Positions 34,523 through 44,007 of a stretch of DNA of 64,000 bases are shown one piece after another. This DNA comes from Rodentibacter sp901420285 (lineage in GTDB: Bacteria; Pseudomonadota; Gammaproteobacteria; Enterobacterales; Pasteurellaceae): NCBI RefSeq assembly GCF_041734645.1, contig NZ_CP162010.1:1178001-1242000 (forward strand). The letters are read 5' to 3'. The position numbers and the translations under genes were made by a program. Each line of letters starts with the position of its first letter. Within the stretch, counting starts at the first letter, position 1. The notes beneath the pieces are model-generated. The model was not told the origin of the DNA and did no database searches. It saw only the letters and a list, made by a program, of their open reading frames with translations.

Positions 34523-35488
34523 CTATTTTGCTAAACATTGCGCATAGCTTTCCGCCGTTGCCTGCAAGAAATTCGCATAAGATCCCGCACCTAGCGCCAC
34601 GCTATCACCAATCGGATCAAGTTTTCCGACATTCACTTTGGTGCTTTGCGCAAGAGATTCAATCACTTTCGGCGTAAATTGCGGTTCGGCGAAAAGGCAG
34701 TTTACGCGATGCTCTTCGATTTCCTCTTTAATGTGCGCAATCGTTTTCGCGCCGGGGGCGACAAGCGGGTTAATGGTGAAATAGCCGCTTTGTTTTAAGC
34801 CGTAGGCATCATTGAAATAACCGTAGGCATCATGAAAAACAAAAAAGCCTTTATCGGCAAACGGTGCAAGTTGCGCTTTGATTTTATCGCTTTGTTCTGC
34901 CAATGTACGGTTGAAATTCGCTAAATTTTGTGCGATGAGCGCTTTTTTATCGGGGAACTGCTCGGTTAATTTATCCGCGACTTTTTGCGCCACAATTTGG
35001 CTAATTGCCGGCGAATACCACACATGCCAATTAGTGGTTAACCCTTCATCACCGTGATCATGATGATGTTCATGCTCGTGTTTATGTTCATGCTTATGTT
35101 CGTGCTTATGAGCATGCTCGCCTTCTTCATGAAAATGTTCGTGGTGGGCTTTTGTTAATAATGGTTCCACATCTGCCAAATCAGCAATAGTAATCACTTT
35201 TTTGCGATCGATTTGGCTCACCGGTTTATCCAAGAACGAATCAATATCTTCGCCCACCCAAAGTACCAGATCAGCCGCTTTCACTTTTTGAATATCGGAC
35301 AATTTCAAGCTGTAATCATGCGGCGATGCACCGGCCGGAACTAAAACTTGGGTGTCGGTTACACCGTCGGCGATGGAAGAGGCAATAAAGCCAAGAGGCT
35401 TGACGGAAGCCAATACTTCGGCATTTGCCAACATCGGCAAAGCCAAAAGTGCAGTAGAAATTGCACTGATTTTTAATGCTGTTTTCAT
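34523..35488 (-). CDS. znuA: ZnuA, zinc ABC transporter periplasmic binding protein
   Basis: The 321-residue protein has a signal peptide ending near ANAEV. Cluster A-1 features are SVKPLGFIASSIADGVTDTQVLVPAGASPHDYSLKLSD with a metal-binding histidine. A loop of alternating His, Lys and Glu (about residues 118-150) is typical of zinc-specific ZnuA. The second and third histidines are in NWHVWYSP and VFHDAYGYF. It stands alone, without znuBC nearby. It could work alongside the zevAB pair in this window. No clear Zur box was found in the 295-bp gap upstream. Confidence 0.95.
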   Translation of the reverse strand: MKTALKISAISTALLALPMLANAEVLASVKPLGFIASSIADGVTDTQVLVPAGASPHDYSLKLSDIQKVKAADLVLWVGEDIDSFLDKPVSQIDRKKVITIADLADVEPLLTKAHHEHFHEEGEHAHKHEHKHEHKHEHEHHHDHGDEGLTTNWHVWYSPAISQIVAQKVADKLTEQFPDKKALIAQNLANFNRTLAEQSDKIKAQLAPFADKGFFVFHDAYGYFNDAYGLKQSGYFTINPLVAPGAKTIAHIKEEIEEHRVNCLFAEPQFTPKVIESLAQSTKVNVGKLDPIGDSVALGAGSYANFLQATAESYAQCLAK

Positions 35489-35783
35489 TTTGTATCCTAA
35501 CTTTAGTTGTGAATGATTCTCAAATCGGCGTAAAAGACTACGCTTTTTTAACTAAATTGCAATGATTTTATGGAAAGATTTGATGAGACTTTTTCATTAA
35601 AAAACGAATTAAATTTCATAAAAAAGAAAATTTGCCGATCTGTTTCTGACAAAGTTGGCGAAAAACATTGCCAAAAAACACTATTCGTGGACGTATTTCA
35701 AGAATTTGATTAAACTTAAGATAAGAATAACTTTTGAGAGGAGAGAATTATAGACCGCTATTTTTAATTTTGTGGCTATTAAA

Positions 35784-35870
35784 TGGTGCCCGAAGCCAGA
35801 CTTGAACTGGCACGCCTCGAAAGGCGAGGGATTTTAAATCCCTTGTGTCTACCGATTCCACCACTCGGGC
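35784..35870 (-). tRNA. tRNA-Leu (anticodon TAA), second copy
   Basis: This 87-nt class II tRNA has a long variable arm, TAA anticodon and encoded CCA. It looks identical to the copy at 2045-2131 and is the last gene of a Gly-Cys-Leu operon read leftwards. Confidence 0.97.
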
Positions 35871-35889
35871 ATAGACAACTGATATTTGA

Positions 35890-35963
35890 TGGAGGCGTGT
35901 CCCGGAGTCGAACCGAGCTACATGGATTTGCAATCCAGTGCATAACCGCTTTGCTAACACGCC
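35890..35963 (-). tRNA. tRNA-Cys (anticodon GCA)
   Basis: This 74-nt tRNA has acceptor GGCGTGT pairing with ACACGCC, anticodon loop TTGCAAA and encoded CCA. It sits between the Gly and Leu genes. Confidence 0.97.
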
Positions 35964-35969
35964 GTTGAA

Positions 35970-36045
<76 letters not shown>

Positions 36046-36067
36046 ATCTACCTTTTTGGTGGTGCGC

Positions 36068-36095
36068 ATTTTACGGAAATTTGAAAATCTGTCAA
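36068..36095 (-). promoter_or_regulatory. Promoter of the Gly-Cys-Leu tRNA operon
   Basis: On the reverse strand a perfect TTGACA (36090-36095) and TAAAAT (36068-36073) are separated by 16 bases and followed by GCGC. The elements match those of the first tRNA operon. Confidence 0.8.
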
Positions 36096-36292
36096 TCGAC
36101 GATTTGAAAATTATTTTTAAGCGTTTAAAAAAACTGCATTTTGTTTAAATTATTAACAGCAAATAACGAAGTGGCTAATTTCCCCGCTATTTTTTAATTT
36201 CTTCTTTTATCACTTTGGCCTTTGTGCCAAAATGCCGACTGTATTTTTTCCACAAAAGTATGCTTACTTTTCAGTTATTTTCAGAGGGCATT

Positions 36293-37405
36293 ATGACAAC
36301 ACCACGATACGCTATCGATACTCTACTCGCGCAGGCCGGTAACCGCAGTGACCAACATACCGGCGCGGTTTCAACCCCAATTTATCTTTCCACTGCCTAC
36401 GGCCACCGCGGCATTGGCGAAAGCACCGGTTTTGACTACACACGCACCAAAAACCCGACGCGCAGCGTATTGGAAGACACAATCGCGCAATTAGAAAACG
36501 GCGATCGCGGTTTCGCCTTTTCTTCCGGTATGGCCGCGATCCAAGTTTTAATGACATTATTCAGCGCACCGGACGAATGGATCGTTTCCAGTGATGTATA
36601 TGGTGGCACTTATCGTTTACTTGATTTCTCTTATAAAAATAATAACAGCGTAAAACCGGTTTATGTGAACACCGCATCGAAGGCTGAAATTGAAGCGGCA
36701 ATCACGCAAAATACCAAAGCGATTTTCATCGAAACCCCGTCTAACCCGTTAATGGAAGAATGCGACGTAGCAGAAATCGCCAAACTCGCGAAAAAACACC
36801 ACCTATTGTTAATCGTCGATAATACGTTCCTTACGCCCGTACTTTCCCGTCCATTAGATTTAGGTGCAGATATCGTAATCCATAGCGGCACTAAATATAT
36901 CGCCGGCCATAACGATGCGTTGGTCGGTTTAATTGTGGCTAAGGGACAAGAACTGTGCGAACGCATTGCCTATATTCAAAACGGTGCGGGTGCGGTGCTC
37001 TCTCCATTTGATTCTTGGCTTACCATACGCGGAATGAAAACCCTTTCGTTACGTATGCAACGCCATCAAGATAACGCTCAGGAAATTGCCGAATTTTTAA
37101 AAATGCAACCGCAAGTGGATTCCGTACTTTACCCAAATAAAGGTGGAATGCTTTCTTTCCGTTTGAAAAATGAAAATTGGGTGAATACCTTTCTAAAATC
37201 CATCAAACTGATTACTTTCGCGGAAAGCCTCGGCGGAACAGAAAGTTTCATTACATATCCAGCGACTCAAACCCACATGGATATTCCGGAAAACGAGCGC
37301 ATAGCACGCGGTATTACCAATACTTTGCTACGTTTTTCGGTAGGTATCGAAAACGCGGAAGACATTAAAGCGGACTTACTACAGGCTTTTACTCACTTGA
37401 AATAG
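36293..37405 (+). CDS. metB: MetB, cystathionine gamma-synthase
   Basis: The 370-residue PLP enzyme joins an activated homoserine and cysteine to cystathionine. I start it at the ATG at 36293 with AGAGGG upstream, giving MTTPRYAIDTLLAQ. The PLP lysine is in VIHSGTKYIAGHNDAL, and YTRTKNPTRSVLE and FSSGMAAIQ are conserved. Near residue 282 the text jumps from VDSVLYP to NKGGMLSFR, where the family usually has about 15-20 more residues. The short form may be normal in this group. ldhA follows after 13 bases, so the two are probably cotranscribed. Confidence 0.93.
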   Translation: MTTPRYAIDTLLAQAGNRSDQHTGAVSTPIYLSTAYGHRGIGESTGFDYTRTKNPTRSVLEDTIAQLENGDRGFAFSSGMAAIQVLMTLFSAPDEWIVSSDVYGGTYRLLDFSYKNNNSVKPVYVNTASKAEIEAAITQNTKAIFIETPSNPLMEECDVAEIAKLAKKHHLLLIVDNTFLTPVLSRPLDLGADIVIHSGTKYIAGHNDALVGLIVAKGQELCERIAYIQNGAGAVLSPFDSWLTIRGMKTLSLRMQRHQDNAQEIAEFLKMQPQVDSVLYPNKGGMLSFRLKNENWVNTFLKSIKLITFAESLGGTESFITYPATQTHMDIPENERIARGITNTLLRFSVGIENAEDIKADLLQAFTHLK

Positions 37406-37418
37406 TCTCGGAGGCGAT

Positions 37419-38414
37419 ATGAAAATTGCGGTTTACAGCACAAAAAGTTACGACCGTAAATATTTTGAATTAATCAACGCAAAATACAGTTTCGAGCTTG
37501 AATTTTTCGATTTTATGTTGAACGAAAGTACCGCGCGTTTGGCGGAACATTGCGAAGTAGTGTGCATTTTCGTGAATGACGATGGCAGCCGAAAAGTATT
37601 GGAAAAACTGGCTGCTCTCGGCGTAAAAATTATCGCCTTACGCTGCGCCGGTTTTAACAACGTCGACTTAAAAGCAGCACAGGATCTCGGTATTCAAGTG
37701 GTACGTGTCCCTGCTTATTCGCCGGAAGCGGTGGCAGAACATACAGTCGGTTTAATGATGACGTTAAACCGCCGTATTCACCGCGCCTATCAACGTACCC
37801 GCGAAGCCAATTTCTCTCTTGAAGGGCTAATCGGTTTCAATATGCACGGCCGCACCGTGGGGGTGATTGGAACAGGCAAAATCGGCATCGCGGTAATGCG
37901 AATTTTGAAGGGATTTGGCATGCATATTTTGGCTTACGATCCATTCAAAAATCCGCAAGCGGAAGAGCTTGGTGCCAACTATGTAGAATTGGACGAGCTT
38001 TACGCCAAATCGCACGTGATCACGTTGCACTGTCCCGCCACACCAGAAAACTATCATTTGTTGAACCGTGAAGCTTTCGCCAAAATGCGCGACGGCGTAA
38101 TGATCATTAACACCAGCCGCGGATCATTAATTGATACACCGGCCGCTATCGATGCGTTAAAACAACGCAAAATCGGCGCACTCGGCATGGACGTTTATGA
38201 AAACGAACGGGATTTATTCTTCGAAGACAAATCAAACGAAGTGATTCAAGATGACGTATTCCGTCGTTTGTCTTCATGCCATAACGTGTTATTAACCGGT
38301 CACCAAGCCTTTTTAACGGAGGAAGCCCTGACCAGCATCGCTGATGTTACACTTTCCAACATTTATAAACTCAAATCCGGCAAACCTTGCGAAAATGTCG
38401 TTTTAGCCTCTTAG
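37419..38414 (+). CDS. ldhA: LdhA, fermentative D-lactate dehydrogenase
   Basis: The 331-residue NAD-dependent enzyme reduces pyruvate to D-lactate. The Rossmann motif is VGVIGTGKIGIAVMRIL near residue 148. The catalytic Arg, Glu and His occur in INTSRGSLID, YENERDLFFED and LLTGHQAFLTEEAL. It belongs to the D-2-hydroxyacid dehydrogenase family in its LdhA branch. A strong GGAGG precedes the ATG. ydiJ in this window may encode a lactate-oxidising counterpart, but that is inference. Confidence 0.95.
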   Translation: MKIAVYSTKSYDRKYFELINAKYSFELEFFDFMLNESTARLAEHCEVVCIFVNDDGSRKVLEKLAALGVKIIALRCAGFNNVDLKAAQDLGIQVVRVPAYSPEAVAEHTVGLMMTLNRRIHRAYQRTREANFSLEGLIGFNMHGRTVGVIGTGKIGIAVMRILKGFGMHILAYDPFKNPQAEELGANYVELDELYAKSHVITLHCPATPENYHLLNREAFAKMRDGVMIINTSRGSLIDTPAAIDALKQRKIGALGMDVYENERDLFFEDKSNEVIQDDVFRRLSSCHNVLLTGHQAFLTEEALTSIADVTLSNIYKLKSGKPCENVVLAS

Positions 38415-38532
38415 TTTTAAGCGATTAAATTAATAACTGTACTTTAAAAAAGCGCGTGCTATTCTGAGCACGCTTACAATTCAGCAAATTGCCCAAATAG
38501 GGTGCAATATTTACTAACAAAGGAAATAAAAA

Positions 38533-38856
38533 ATGAGCCAAGTACTACATACCACAGACGCAACCTTTGAAGCGGACGTATTAAAATCCGATCTTCCCGT
38601 CTTAGTTGATTTCTGGGCGCCATGGTGTGGCCCTTGCAAAATGATTGCGCCGGTCTTAGACGAGCTTGCTCCGGCATTTGACGGCAAAGCGAAAATCGTG
38701 AAAATTAACGTGGATGAAAACCAAGGCGTGGCCGCACAATATGGCGTGCGTAGCATTCCAACGTTACTTTTAGTGAAAAACGGCCAAGTAGTGGGAACAC
38801 AAGTAGGCGCGTTACCAAAAGGTCAATTAGCCGCTTTCATTAATCAACATCTTTAA
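38533..38856 (+). CDS. trxA: TrxA, thioredoxin 1
   Basis: The 107-residue protein has the active site WCGPCK near residues 31-36, preceded by VDFWAP. The conserved cis-proline follows in RSIPTLLL. It reduces cytosolic disulfides. AAAGGAAA precedes the ATG, and a strong terminator follows 14 bases after the stop. Confidence 0.98.
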   Translation: MSQVLHTTDATFEADVLKSDLPVLVDFWAPWCGPCKMIAPVLDELAPAFDGKAKIVKINVDENQGVAAQYGVRSIPTLLLVKNGQVVGTQVGALPKGQLAAFINQHL

Positions 38857-38868
38857 TTTTATTCTAAA

Positions 38869-38898
38869 AAAACCTCTTATCTTAATAAGAGGTTTTTT
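38869..38898 (+). terminator. Terminator after trxA
   Basis: AACCTCTTAT and ATAAGAGGTT form a stem around a short loop, followed by a run of T residues. Confidence 0.92.
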
Positions 38899-38938
38899 CT
38901 TTCCCGGATCGTCTGATTTCTTCCACCGAAAGGACTTT

Positions 38939-39020
38939 CAATGCGGTGCTAATAAGCGACCTCGCTGCCGCCAAGGAAAATAAATCAAAACGGCGAATAT
39001 CAAAGCTTCAATGCGGTGCT
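38939..39020 (+). repeat. Two direct CAATGCGGTGCT repeats
   Basis: Exact plus-strand copies at 38939-38950 and 39009-39020 are 70 bases apart, each followed by similar text (AATAAGCGACCTC and ATTTGACGACCTC). The repeated unit thus extends beyond the 12-mer here. They lie between the trxA terminator and the bioB stop. Confidence 0.85.
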
Positions 39021-39058
39021 ATTTGACGACCTCATTGAAACATTTATTTTCGTCTTTT

Positions 39059-40072
39059 CTAACGTTTAATCGTTTTTCGATTTTCTTCCGTTTCCGGTTC
39101 AAGATCGAGTTTTGCCATTAACAGCTGATCACCATCTTCTTCCGGATTGCCTGTGACGAGTAGTTTGTCACCATAGAAAATGGAATTCGCCCCTGCCATA
39201 AAGCACATTGCCTGCATTTCTTCACTCATACCTTGGCGACCGGCAGACAAGCGTACATAACTTTTCGGCATGGTGATACGTGCCACAGCGATGGTACGTA
39301 CGAATTCCGTCCAATCTAATTCCGCCGCGTCAGCCAACGGCGTACCTTCAATTTTGACTAGTTGGTTAATCGGCACGGATTCCGGTTGCGGATCCAAATT
39401 AGCGAGACTAGCAATCAGCCCGGCACGTTCTTTGCGGGTTTCATTCATGCCCACAATTCCGCCGCAACAGACTTTCAAGCCCGCTTTGCGCACTTTACCG
39501 AGCGTGCTGATGCGGTCGTCGAAGCGGCGTGTGCCGATAACTTCGTCGTAATGTTCCGGCGCAGTGTCGATGTTATGGTTGTAATAATCCAAACCGGCGT
39601 CTTTTAATTCTTCCGCCATGCCATCTTGCAATAAACCGAAAGTGCCACAAGTTTCCATGCCGAGATCTTTCACCGCTTTAATGATTTCCGTCACTTTGGC
39701 GATGTCTTTTGGCTTCGGTCCGCGCCACGCTGCCCCCATGCAAAAGCGCCCCGCGCCACGCTCTTTGGCGATTTTTGCTTTGGCGACAATTTCCTCTACA
39801 TCCAATAATTGCTGATTTTGTACGCCTGTTTGATAACGCGCCGACTGTGGGCAATAGCCACAATCCTCCGGACAACCGCCGGTTTTAATCGACATCAGCG
39901 TAGAAAGTTGAATCGCTTGCGGATTAAAATATTCGCGGTGAACTTGCGCCGCGCGATAGATAAGCTCCAAAAATGGCGTTTCAAACAATGCTTCAATCTT
40001 GCAAACCGACCAATATTCGACGGAAGGATGCGGCGTAATGCTGTTTAGCTGTAAAGGTTGTGCGATAGTCAT
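39059..40072 (-). CDS. bioB: BioB, biotin synthase
   Basis: The 337-residue radical SAM enzyme inserts sulfur into dethiobiotin. The 4Fe-4S cysteines are in GGCPEDCGYC, and the 2Fe-2S ligands include cysteines in RFCMGA and the TCGTFG segment. It starts eight bases after the thiQ stop, so it is probably the last gene of the thiBPQ transcript. No other bio genes are in the window except birA, which uses the product. Confidence 0.97.
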   Translation of the reverse strand: MTIAQPLQLNSITPHPSVEYWSVCKIEALFETPFLELIYRAAQVHREYFNPQAIQLSTLMSIKTGGCPEDCGYCPQSARYQTGVQNQQLLDVEEIVAKAKIAKERGAGRFCMGAAWRGPKPKDIAKVTEIIKAVKDLGMETCGTFGLLQDGMAEELKDAGLDYYNHNIDTAPEHYDEVIGTRRFDDRISTLGKVRKAGLKVCCGGIVGMNETRKERAGLIASLANLDPQPESVPINQLVKIEGTPLADAAELDWTEFVRTIAVARITMPKSYVRLSAGRQGMSEEMQAMCFMAGANSIFYGDKLLVTGNPEEDGDQLLMAKLDLEPETEENRKTIKR

Positions 40073-40080
40073 AATTATTC

Positions 40081-40710
40081 CTATAAATTTTGTCCTTGAT
40101 GAATCCGAATAATGCGATCAATATGCCCTTCAAGTTCCTGTGGCTGATGAGTTACAAGCAGTAAGGTTAACATTTTTTCAACACATAACTGGTCGATCAA
40201 CTGTAGCATTTCGGCTCGTAATTGCGGATGGAGCGCAGAAAAAGGTTCGTCAAGCAATAAAATGGGCTTATCGCGCAACAAACAACGCGCCAATGCAACC
40301 CGTTGTTTTTGCCCGCCGGAAAGAACGCCCGGTTTTTGGGCTAAAAAATCTTGTAAATTGACCGCTTCCGCTGCCTGTTCTATCTGACTTTTTTCCTGTG
40401 CGTTCAATGATAAACTCGGTTTTAACCCCAACGCGATATTTTGCATCACGGTCAAATGCGTAAACAAATTATTTTCTTGAAATAACATCGAAACCGGCCG
40501 TTCATAAGGTGCACTACGAGTATGATTTTCACCGTTGAGCCAAATTTCGCCTGCATCAGCATAGGTGAAACCGGCAATAAGATTTAATAAGGTGCTTTTT
40601 CCGGCTCCGCTTTCGCCGATAACGGCAACTTTTTCTTGAGCATATACGTGCAAATCAAAGCACATTGGCATCTTTTGATAAGCGAAACGCAGCTGTTTTA
40701 ACTTAATCAT
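40081..40710 (-). CDS. thiQ: ThiQ, thiamine ABC transporter ATPase
   Basis: The 209-residue ATPase starts at the ATG at 40710, which has AAGGAC upstream and overlaps thiP by eight bases. Walker A is GESGAGKST, the signature LSGGQKQRVALAR and Walker B ILLLDEPFSAL. It powers thiamine uptake through ThiP. Confidence 0.94.
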   Translation of the reverse strand: MIKLKQLRFAYQKMPMCFDLHVYAQEKVAVIGESGAGKSTLLNLIAGFTYADAGEIWLNGENHTRSAPYERPVSMLFQENNLFTHLTVMQNIALGLKPSLSLNAQEKSQIEQAAEAVNLQDFLAQKPGVLSGGQKQRVALARCLLRDKPILLLDEPFSALHPQLRAEMLQLIDQLCVEKMLTLLLVTHQPQELEGHIDRIIRIHQGQNL

Positions 40711-42310
40711 AACGTCCTTTATAGCGTTCGATAAACATAAATAACCCGACACATAAACTTAATAAAATCAATGCGGTAATTGCGGCCTCTTGACTGCGAT
40801 ATTGGCCGATTTGTTGATAAAGCAAATGAGGCAGGGAAGTAAAATCCGGACTACCGAACAATGCGATCGCGGTAAAATCGCCCAACGAAAGAGTGCTCGC
40901 TAGTGCCAGAGCATAATTTAGCGGCGCTTTTAATAACGGATATTCAATTAATTTAAAGCGTTGCCAGCCTTTTAAATTAAGCGACAAACATAATTTTTCA
41001 TAATATTGCATCGCTTGTGTCATCGGCCCATTCAAAATTCGGATCACAAAGGGCATTGCGGTTAAGGCGTTACAAATCACCACAACCAAAAATAAATGAA
41101 TATTGGTGAAATCGATTCCCTGTAAAAGCAAAAATAATCCGACAGCCAAAATGAGTGTCGGAACAGCCAAAATCGTCATCCCGCCGCTTTGAATTAAGCT
41201 AGCGAGAATGGGAAAATGCAGCCATTGCAACTGACGAGATAACAGCAAAAGGGCAAAAGAAAACAACACAGCCAGTGCGCCCGAACTCGGTGCTATGGCA
41301 AGAGAATAACCAAAAGCTTTCCATAGTTGCGGATCTTGCAAAAAACTTGACCAATGTGGCGCACTCAATCCTTCAATTACAATATGCAGTAGTGGCGTGA
41401 AAATAAAACAACAGCCGATGAACACAATAATGACATTCAAATTTAGCACCGCATTGGAAGAGTTAAAATGCCGGAGATAATGCTGCGAAGGCGTTGTTTC
41501 CGGCGGTTCAGCGAAAAATTGCGACAAACCGAACAATACAACGCAGAAGGCAAATTGAATCAGTGCGAAAGCTGCCGCTTTCGGAAAATCAAATTCAAAG
41601 AGAATCGCTTGATAAATCGCCACTTCCAATGTGCTGTTTTGCGGCCCGCCGCCAAGAGAAAGTACAATGGTAAAGCTGGTGAAACACAGCATAAAAATCA
41701 ACGTAAAAGCCGGAATAAGCTGATTTTTCAAATATGGCCATTCAATTAAACGGAAAAATTGCCAACCGCGGATATTTAACTGTGCCGCCAATTGGTGTTG
41801 TTCGAAAGGAATGGCTTGCAACGCTTGTTCAGTCATTCTGGCAGCAAGAGGAATATTAAAGAAAAGATGAGCGAGTAAAATTCCGCTCAAACCATAAATC
41901 GATGGTTTCCAGTCAATTCCACAAAATTGAACAAACCGGCTTAACCAACCGGAGGAACCATAAATGCCGAGCAAACCGAAAATGGTTAATAATGCCGGTA
42001 AAACAAAAGTTAGCGAAAGAAGTTGCCGAATCAGCGCTTTTGCGGGGAAAGAGTGATAAAAAAATGCGCGACCGAATAGCACACCAATTGATACGGAAAG
42101 CAGTGCAGACAAAAAAGCCTGTAGGAAACTGAACGCAATAATTTGATGCAAATAATCGTCTTGTTTGAAAGCCGTCCATGAATAACTACCGCCTACGGAA
42201 AACACCGCCGACAAAGACGAAACATAAAGAAAGAGAATGAAAAAAATAACCGCACTTCCGCCAAGATAATGGCGCGGGCGGAAATGCGGATGAGAAAACA
42301 ACAACATCAT
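40703..42310 (-). CDS. thiP: ThiP, thiamine ABC transporter permease
   Basis: The 535-residue protein has about twelve hydrophobic segments and two EAA-type permease loops, as in fused binding-protein-dependent permeases. It begins with TTG-ATG-ATG directly after the thiB stop. I use the first ATG (42310), though any of the three is possible and translation is probably coupled to thiB. A repeat copy lies inside at 41445-41456, read as NSSNAVLNL. Confidence 0.92.
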   Translation of the reverse strand: MMLLFSHPHFRPRHYLGGSAVIFFILFLYVSSLSAVFSVGGSYSWTAFKQDDYLHQIIAFSFLQAFLSALLSVSIGVLFGRAFFYHSFPAKALIRQLLSLTFVLPALLTIFGLLGIYGSSGWLSRFVQFCGIDWKPSIYGLSGILLAHLFFNIPLAARMTEQALQAIPFEQHQLAAQLNIRGWQFFRLIEWPYLKNQLIPAFTLIFMLCFTSFTIVLSLGGGPQNSTLEVAIYQAILFEFDFPKAAAFALIQFAFCVVLFGLSQFFAEPPETTPSQHYLRHFNSSNAVLNLNVIIVFIGCCFIFTPLLHIVIEGLSAPHWSSFLQDPQLWKAFGYSLAIAPSSGALAVLFSFALLLLSRQLQWLHFPILASLIQSGGMTILAVPTLILAVGLFLLLQGIDFTNIHLFLVVVICNALTAMPFVIRILNGPMTQAMQYYEKLCLSLNLKGWQRFKLIEYPLLKAPLNYALALASTLSLGDFTAIALFGSPDFTSLPHLLYQQIGQYRSQEAAITALILLSLCVGLFMFIERYKGRYD

Positions 42311-42313
42311 CAA

Positions 42314-43312
42314 TTAGTTGGAGAGGGCTTTTTGCCACTCATTAATCCAAGTTTTAAGCTGTTCGCCGCTTACTTTTGAAGTATCTAACACCGGCATATT
42401 TTGAGTTTGACGTTTCAACGCGTCGATATGGCTTTCAATCGGCGTATCAATCACCGGCAACATTACGTTATTTTTCGCGATATCTGCTTGGGCTTGCGGC
42501 GAAAGCAAATAGTCAAGAAAATAATCAGCGCAAACATTATTACGATTAGCAACTTTCGCCGCCACTTCAATTTGTAATACACCACCCTCGGTAAAATCCG
42601 TTGCCGCATAATTTTCTTTTTGTTCGGCCAAAAGATGATAAAGCGGCGAAGTATTGGTGCTCAATACCAAATCGGCCTCGCCTTTCAAAAAGGCGCCGTA
42701 GGCTTCTGTCCAACCTTTTGTGACAGTGACCGTATGTTCGGATAAGTTTTTCCAGATATTTTGCGCTTCCGCTTGCGGGTAAAGCGCATTCACCCAAAGC
42801 AATAAACCGCGCCCAATACTACTGGTGCGCGGATCTTGATAAAGTACTTTTAAATCTTTGCGTTCCACCAGTTCTTTTAAGCTTTTTGGCGGATTAGCAA
42901 GTTTATTTTTATCGTAAATAAACGCGTATTCAGCGAAATCAAAAGGTAAGAAAATACGGTCTTCCCATTTTAACGGCAGGACCAACTTGGACAAATCCGC
43001 TTTATTGGGTTCAAATATCGCCAATTTTTTCGCTTCATCGATTTGATGATGATCTAAACCCAACACTACATCAGCTTTAATTTTTTTGCCTTCTAAACGC
43101 ACACGGTTAAAAAGCGTGCCGTTGTTATCGAACGCGACGTAAGTTAGCTGACATTGAGGGAACTGTTGCTCAAACCCGGCTTTGACTTTTGGACCAGCAC
43201 TCCAATCGGCACTGAAAGAATCATAAGTATAAACGGTGAGCGGTTGAGGAACGGCTTGCACAAATGCGCTTGTAGCCAAAAGTGTGAAGAGTATCGGAAA
43301 CGTTTTTTTCAT
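42314..43312 (-). CDS. thiB: ThiB, thiamine-binding periplasmic protein
   Basis: The 332-residue protein has a signal peptide ending near SAFVQA and a solute-binding fold with LTVYTYDSFSADWSAGP and LDHHQIDEA, typical of ThiB/TbpA. It binds thiamine and its phosphates. AAGGAC precedes the ATG, and a TPP riboswitch lies upstream, so the whole thiBPQ-bioB unit should be switched off by thiamine pyrophosphate. Confidence 0.95.
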   Translation of the reverse strand: MKKTFPILFTLLATSAFVQAVPQPLTVYTYDSFSADWSAGPKVKAGFEQQFPQCQLTYVAFDNNGTLFNRVRLEGKKIKADVVLGLDHHQIDEAKKLAIFEPNKADLSKLVLPLKWEDRIFLPFDFAEYAFIYDKNKLANPPKSLKELVERKDLKVLYQDPRTSSIGRGLLLWVNALYPQAEAQNIWKNLSEHTVTVTKGWTEAYGAFLKGEADLVLSTNTSPLYHLLAEQKENYAATDFTEGGVLQIEVAAKVANRNNVCADYFLDYLLSPQAQADIAKNNVMLPVIDTPIESHIDALKRQTQNMPVLDTSKVSGEQLKTWINEWQKALSN

Positions 43313-43356
43313 TGTACTGTCCTTACAAAATGCGAAACAGCTTAATGAAAAGAATT

Positions 43357-43445
43357 AGTTTCCTACGCCAGCATTATCTGTTTCAGGTTCACGGGTATTT
43401 CTCAGCCAATCGTAACGGTATTGGCACCCCGACTAATGGGGCGAA
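43357..43445 (-). promoter_or_regulatory. TPP riboswitch (THI element) of thiBPQ-bioB
   Basis: On the reverse strand the conserved blocks appear in order: GGGGTGCC, GGCTGAGAAATACCC, GTGAACCTG, GATAATGCTGGCGTAGG. Pairing of the outer and inner stems is intact. It ends about 45 bases before the thiB start. No clear intrinsic terminator follows, so control of translation initiation is more likely than attenuation. Confidence 0.93.
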
Positions 43446-43522
43446 AGTTTATAAAAACTGACTCAAATATACAAGCACTTTAGTGTGAAACCGTTCGTCT
43501 GCTCACGAATTTTGGGTAAAAC

Positions 43523-43548
43523 AAAACCCGCTTTGAGCGGGTTTTATT
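43523..43548 (-). terminator. Terminator after grxD
   Basis: AAAACCCGC and GCGGGTTTT form a 9-bp stem with a 5-base loop. On the reverse strand it is followed by GTTTTACCC. It lies 11 bases after the grxD stop. Confidence 0.85.
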
Positions 43549-43555
43549 CGATGAA

Positions 43556-43882
43556 TTAAGCTTGATGTTTTGCTGCCGTTTCGCTTAATAAAGTTTGTAA
43601 TTCGCCAGCTTGATACATTTCTAAAATAATATCACAACCACCAATTAATTCCCCATCAACCCATAATTGGGGAAAAGTTGGCCAATTTGCGTAGGCGGGC
43701 AATTCCGCGCGAATATCAGGATGCTGAAGAATATCCACATAACCAAAAGGTACTTTGCAGTTCATTAGGGCTTCGACCGCACGCGCAGAAAACCCGCAAG
43801 AAGGCAATTTCGGCGATCCTTTCATATAAATTAAAATCGGATTTTCGCTAATTTGTTTTTTAATTTTATCTAAAGTTTCCAT
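43556..43882 (-). CDS. grxD: GrxD, monothiol glutaredoxin
   Basis: The 108-residue protein starts at the ATG at 43882 (METLDKIKKQI); an upstream in-frame start has no ribosome binding site. The active site is CGFS (SCGFSARAVE) and the glutathione contacts WPTFPQLWVDGELIGGCDI follow. Such proteins carry 2Fe-2S clusters in iron-sulfur delivery. It stands alone. Confidence 0.96.
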   Translation of the reverse strand: METLDKIKKQISENPILIYMKGSPKLPSCGFSARAVEALMNCKVPFGYVDILQHPDIRAELPAYANWPTFPQLWVDGELIGGCDIILEMYQAGELQTLLSETAAKHQA

Positions 43883-44007
43883 AATGTTTCCCATGAATAA
43901 AACATGCTGCGCATTGTAGCACAAGTAATAAACAGAGCAAGGTAAAGCCAGAGTAATAATGTCAGATTTATATTTTCCGTCACGATATGGAAATGCAAAT
44001 AAACTTC

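Noticed and set aside
35489..35760. Zur operator upstream of znuA
   Set aside because: Only loose AT-rich palindromic text such as GAATGATTCTC was found, which does not match the Zur consensus well enough.
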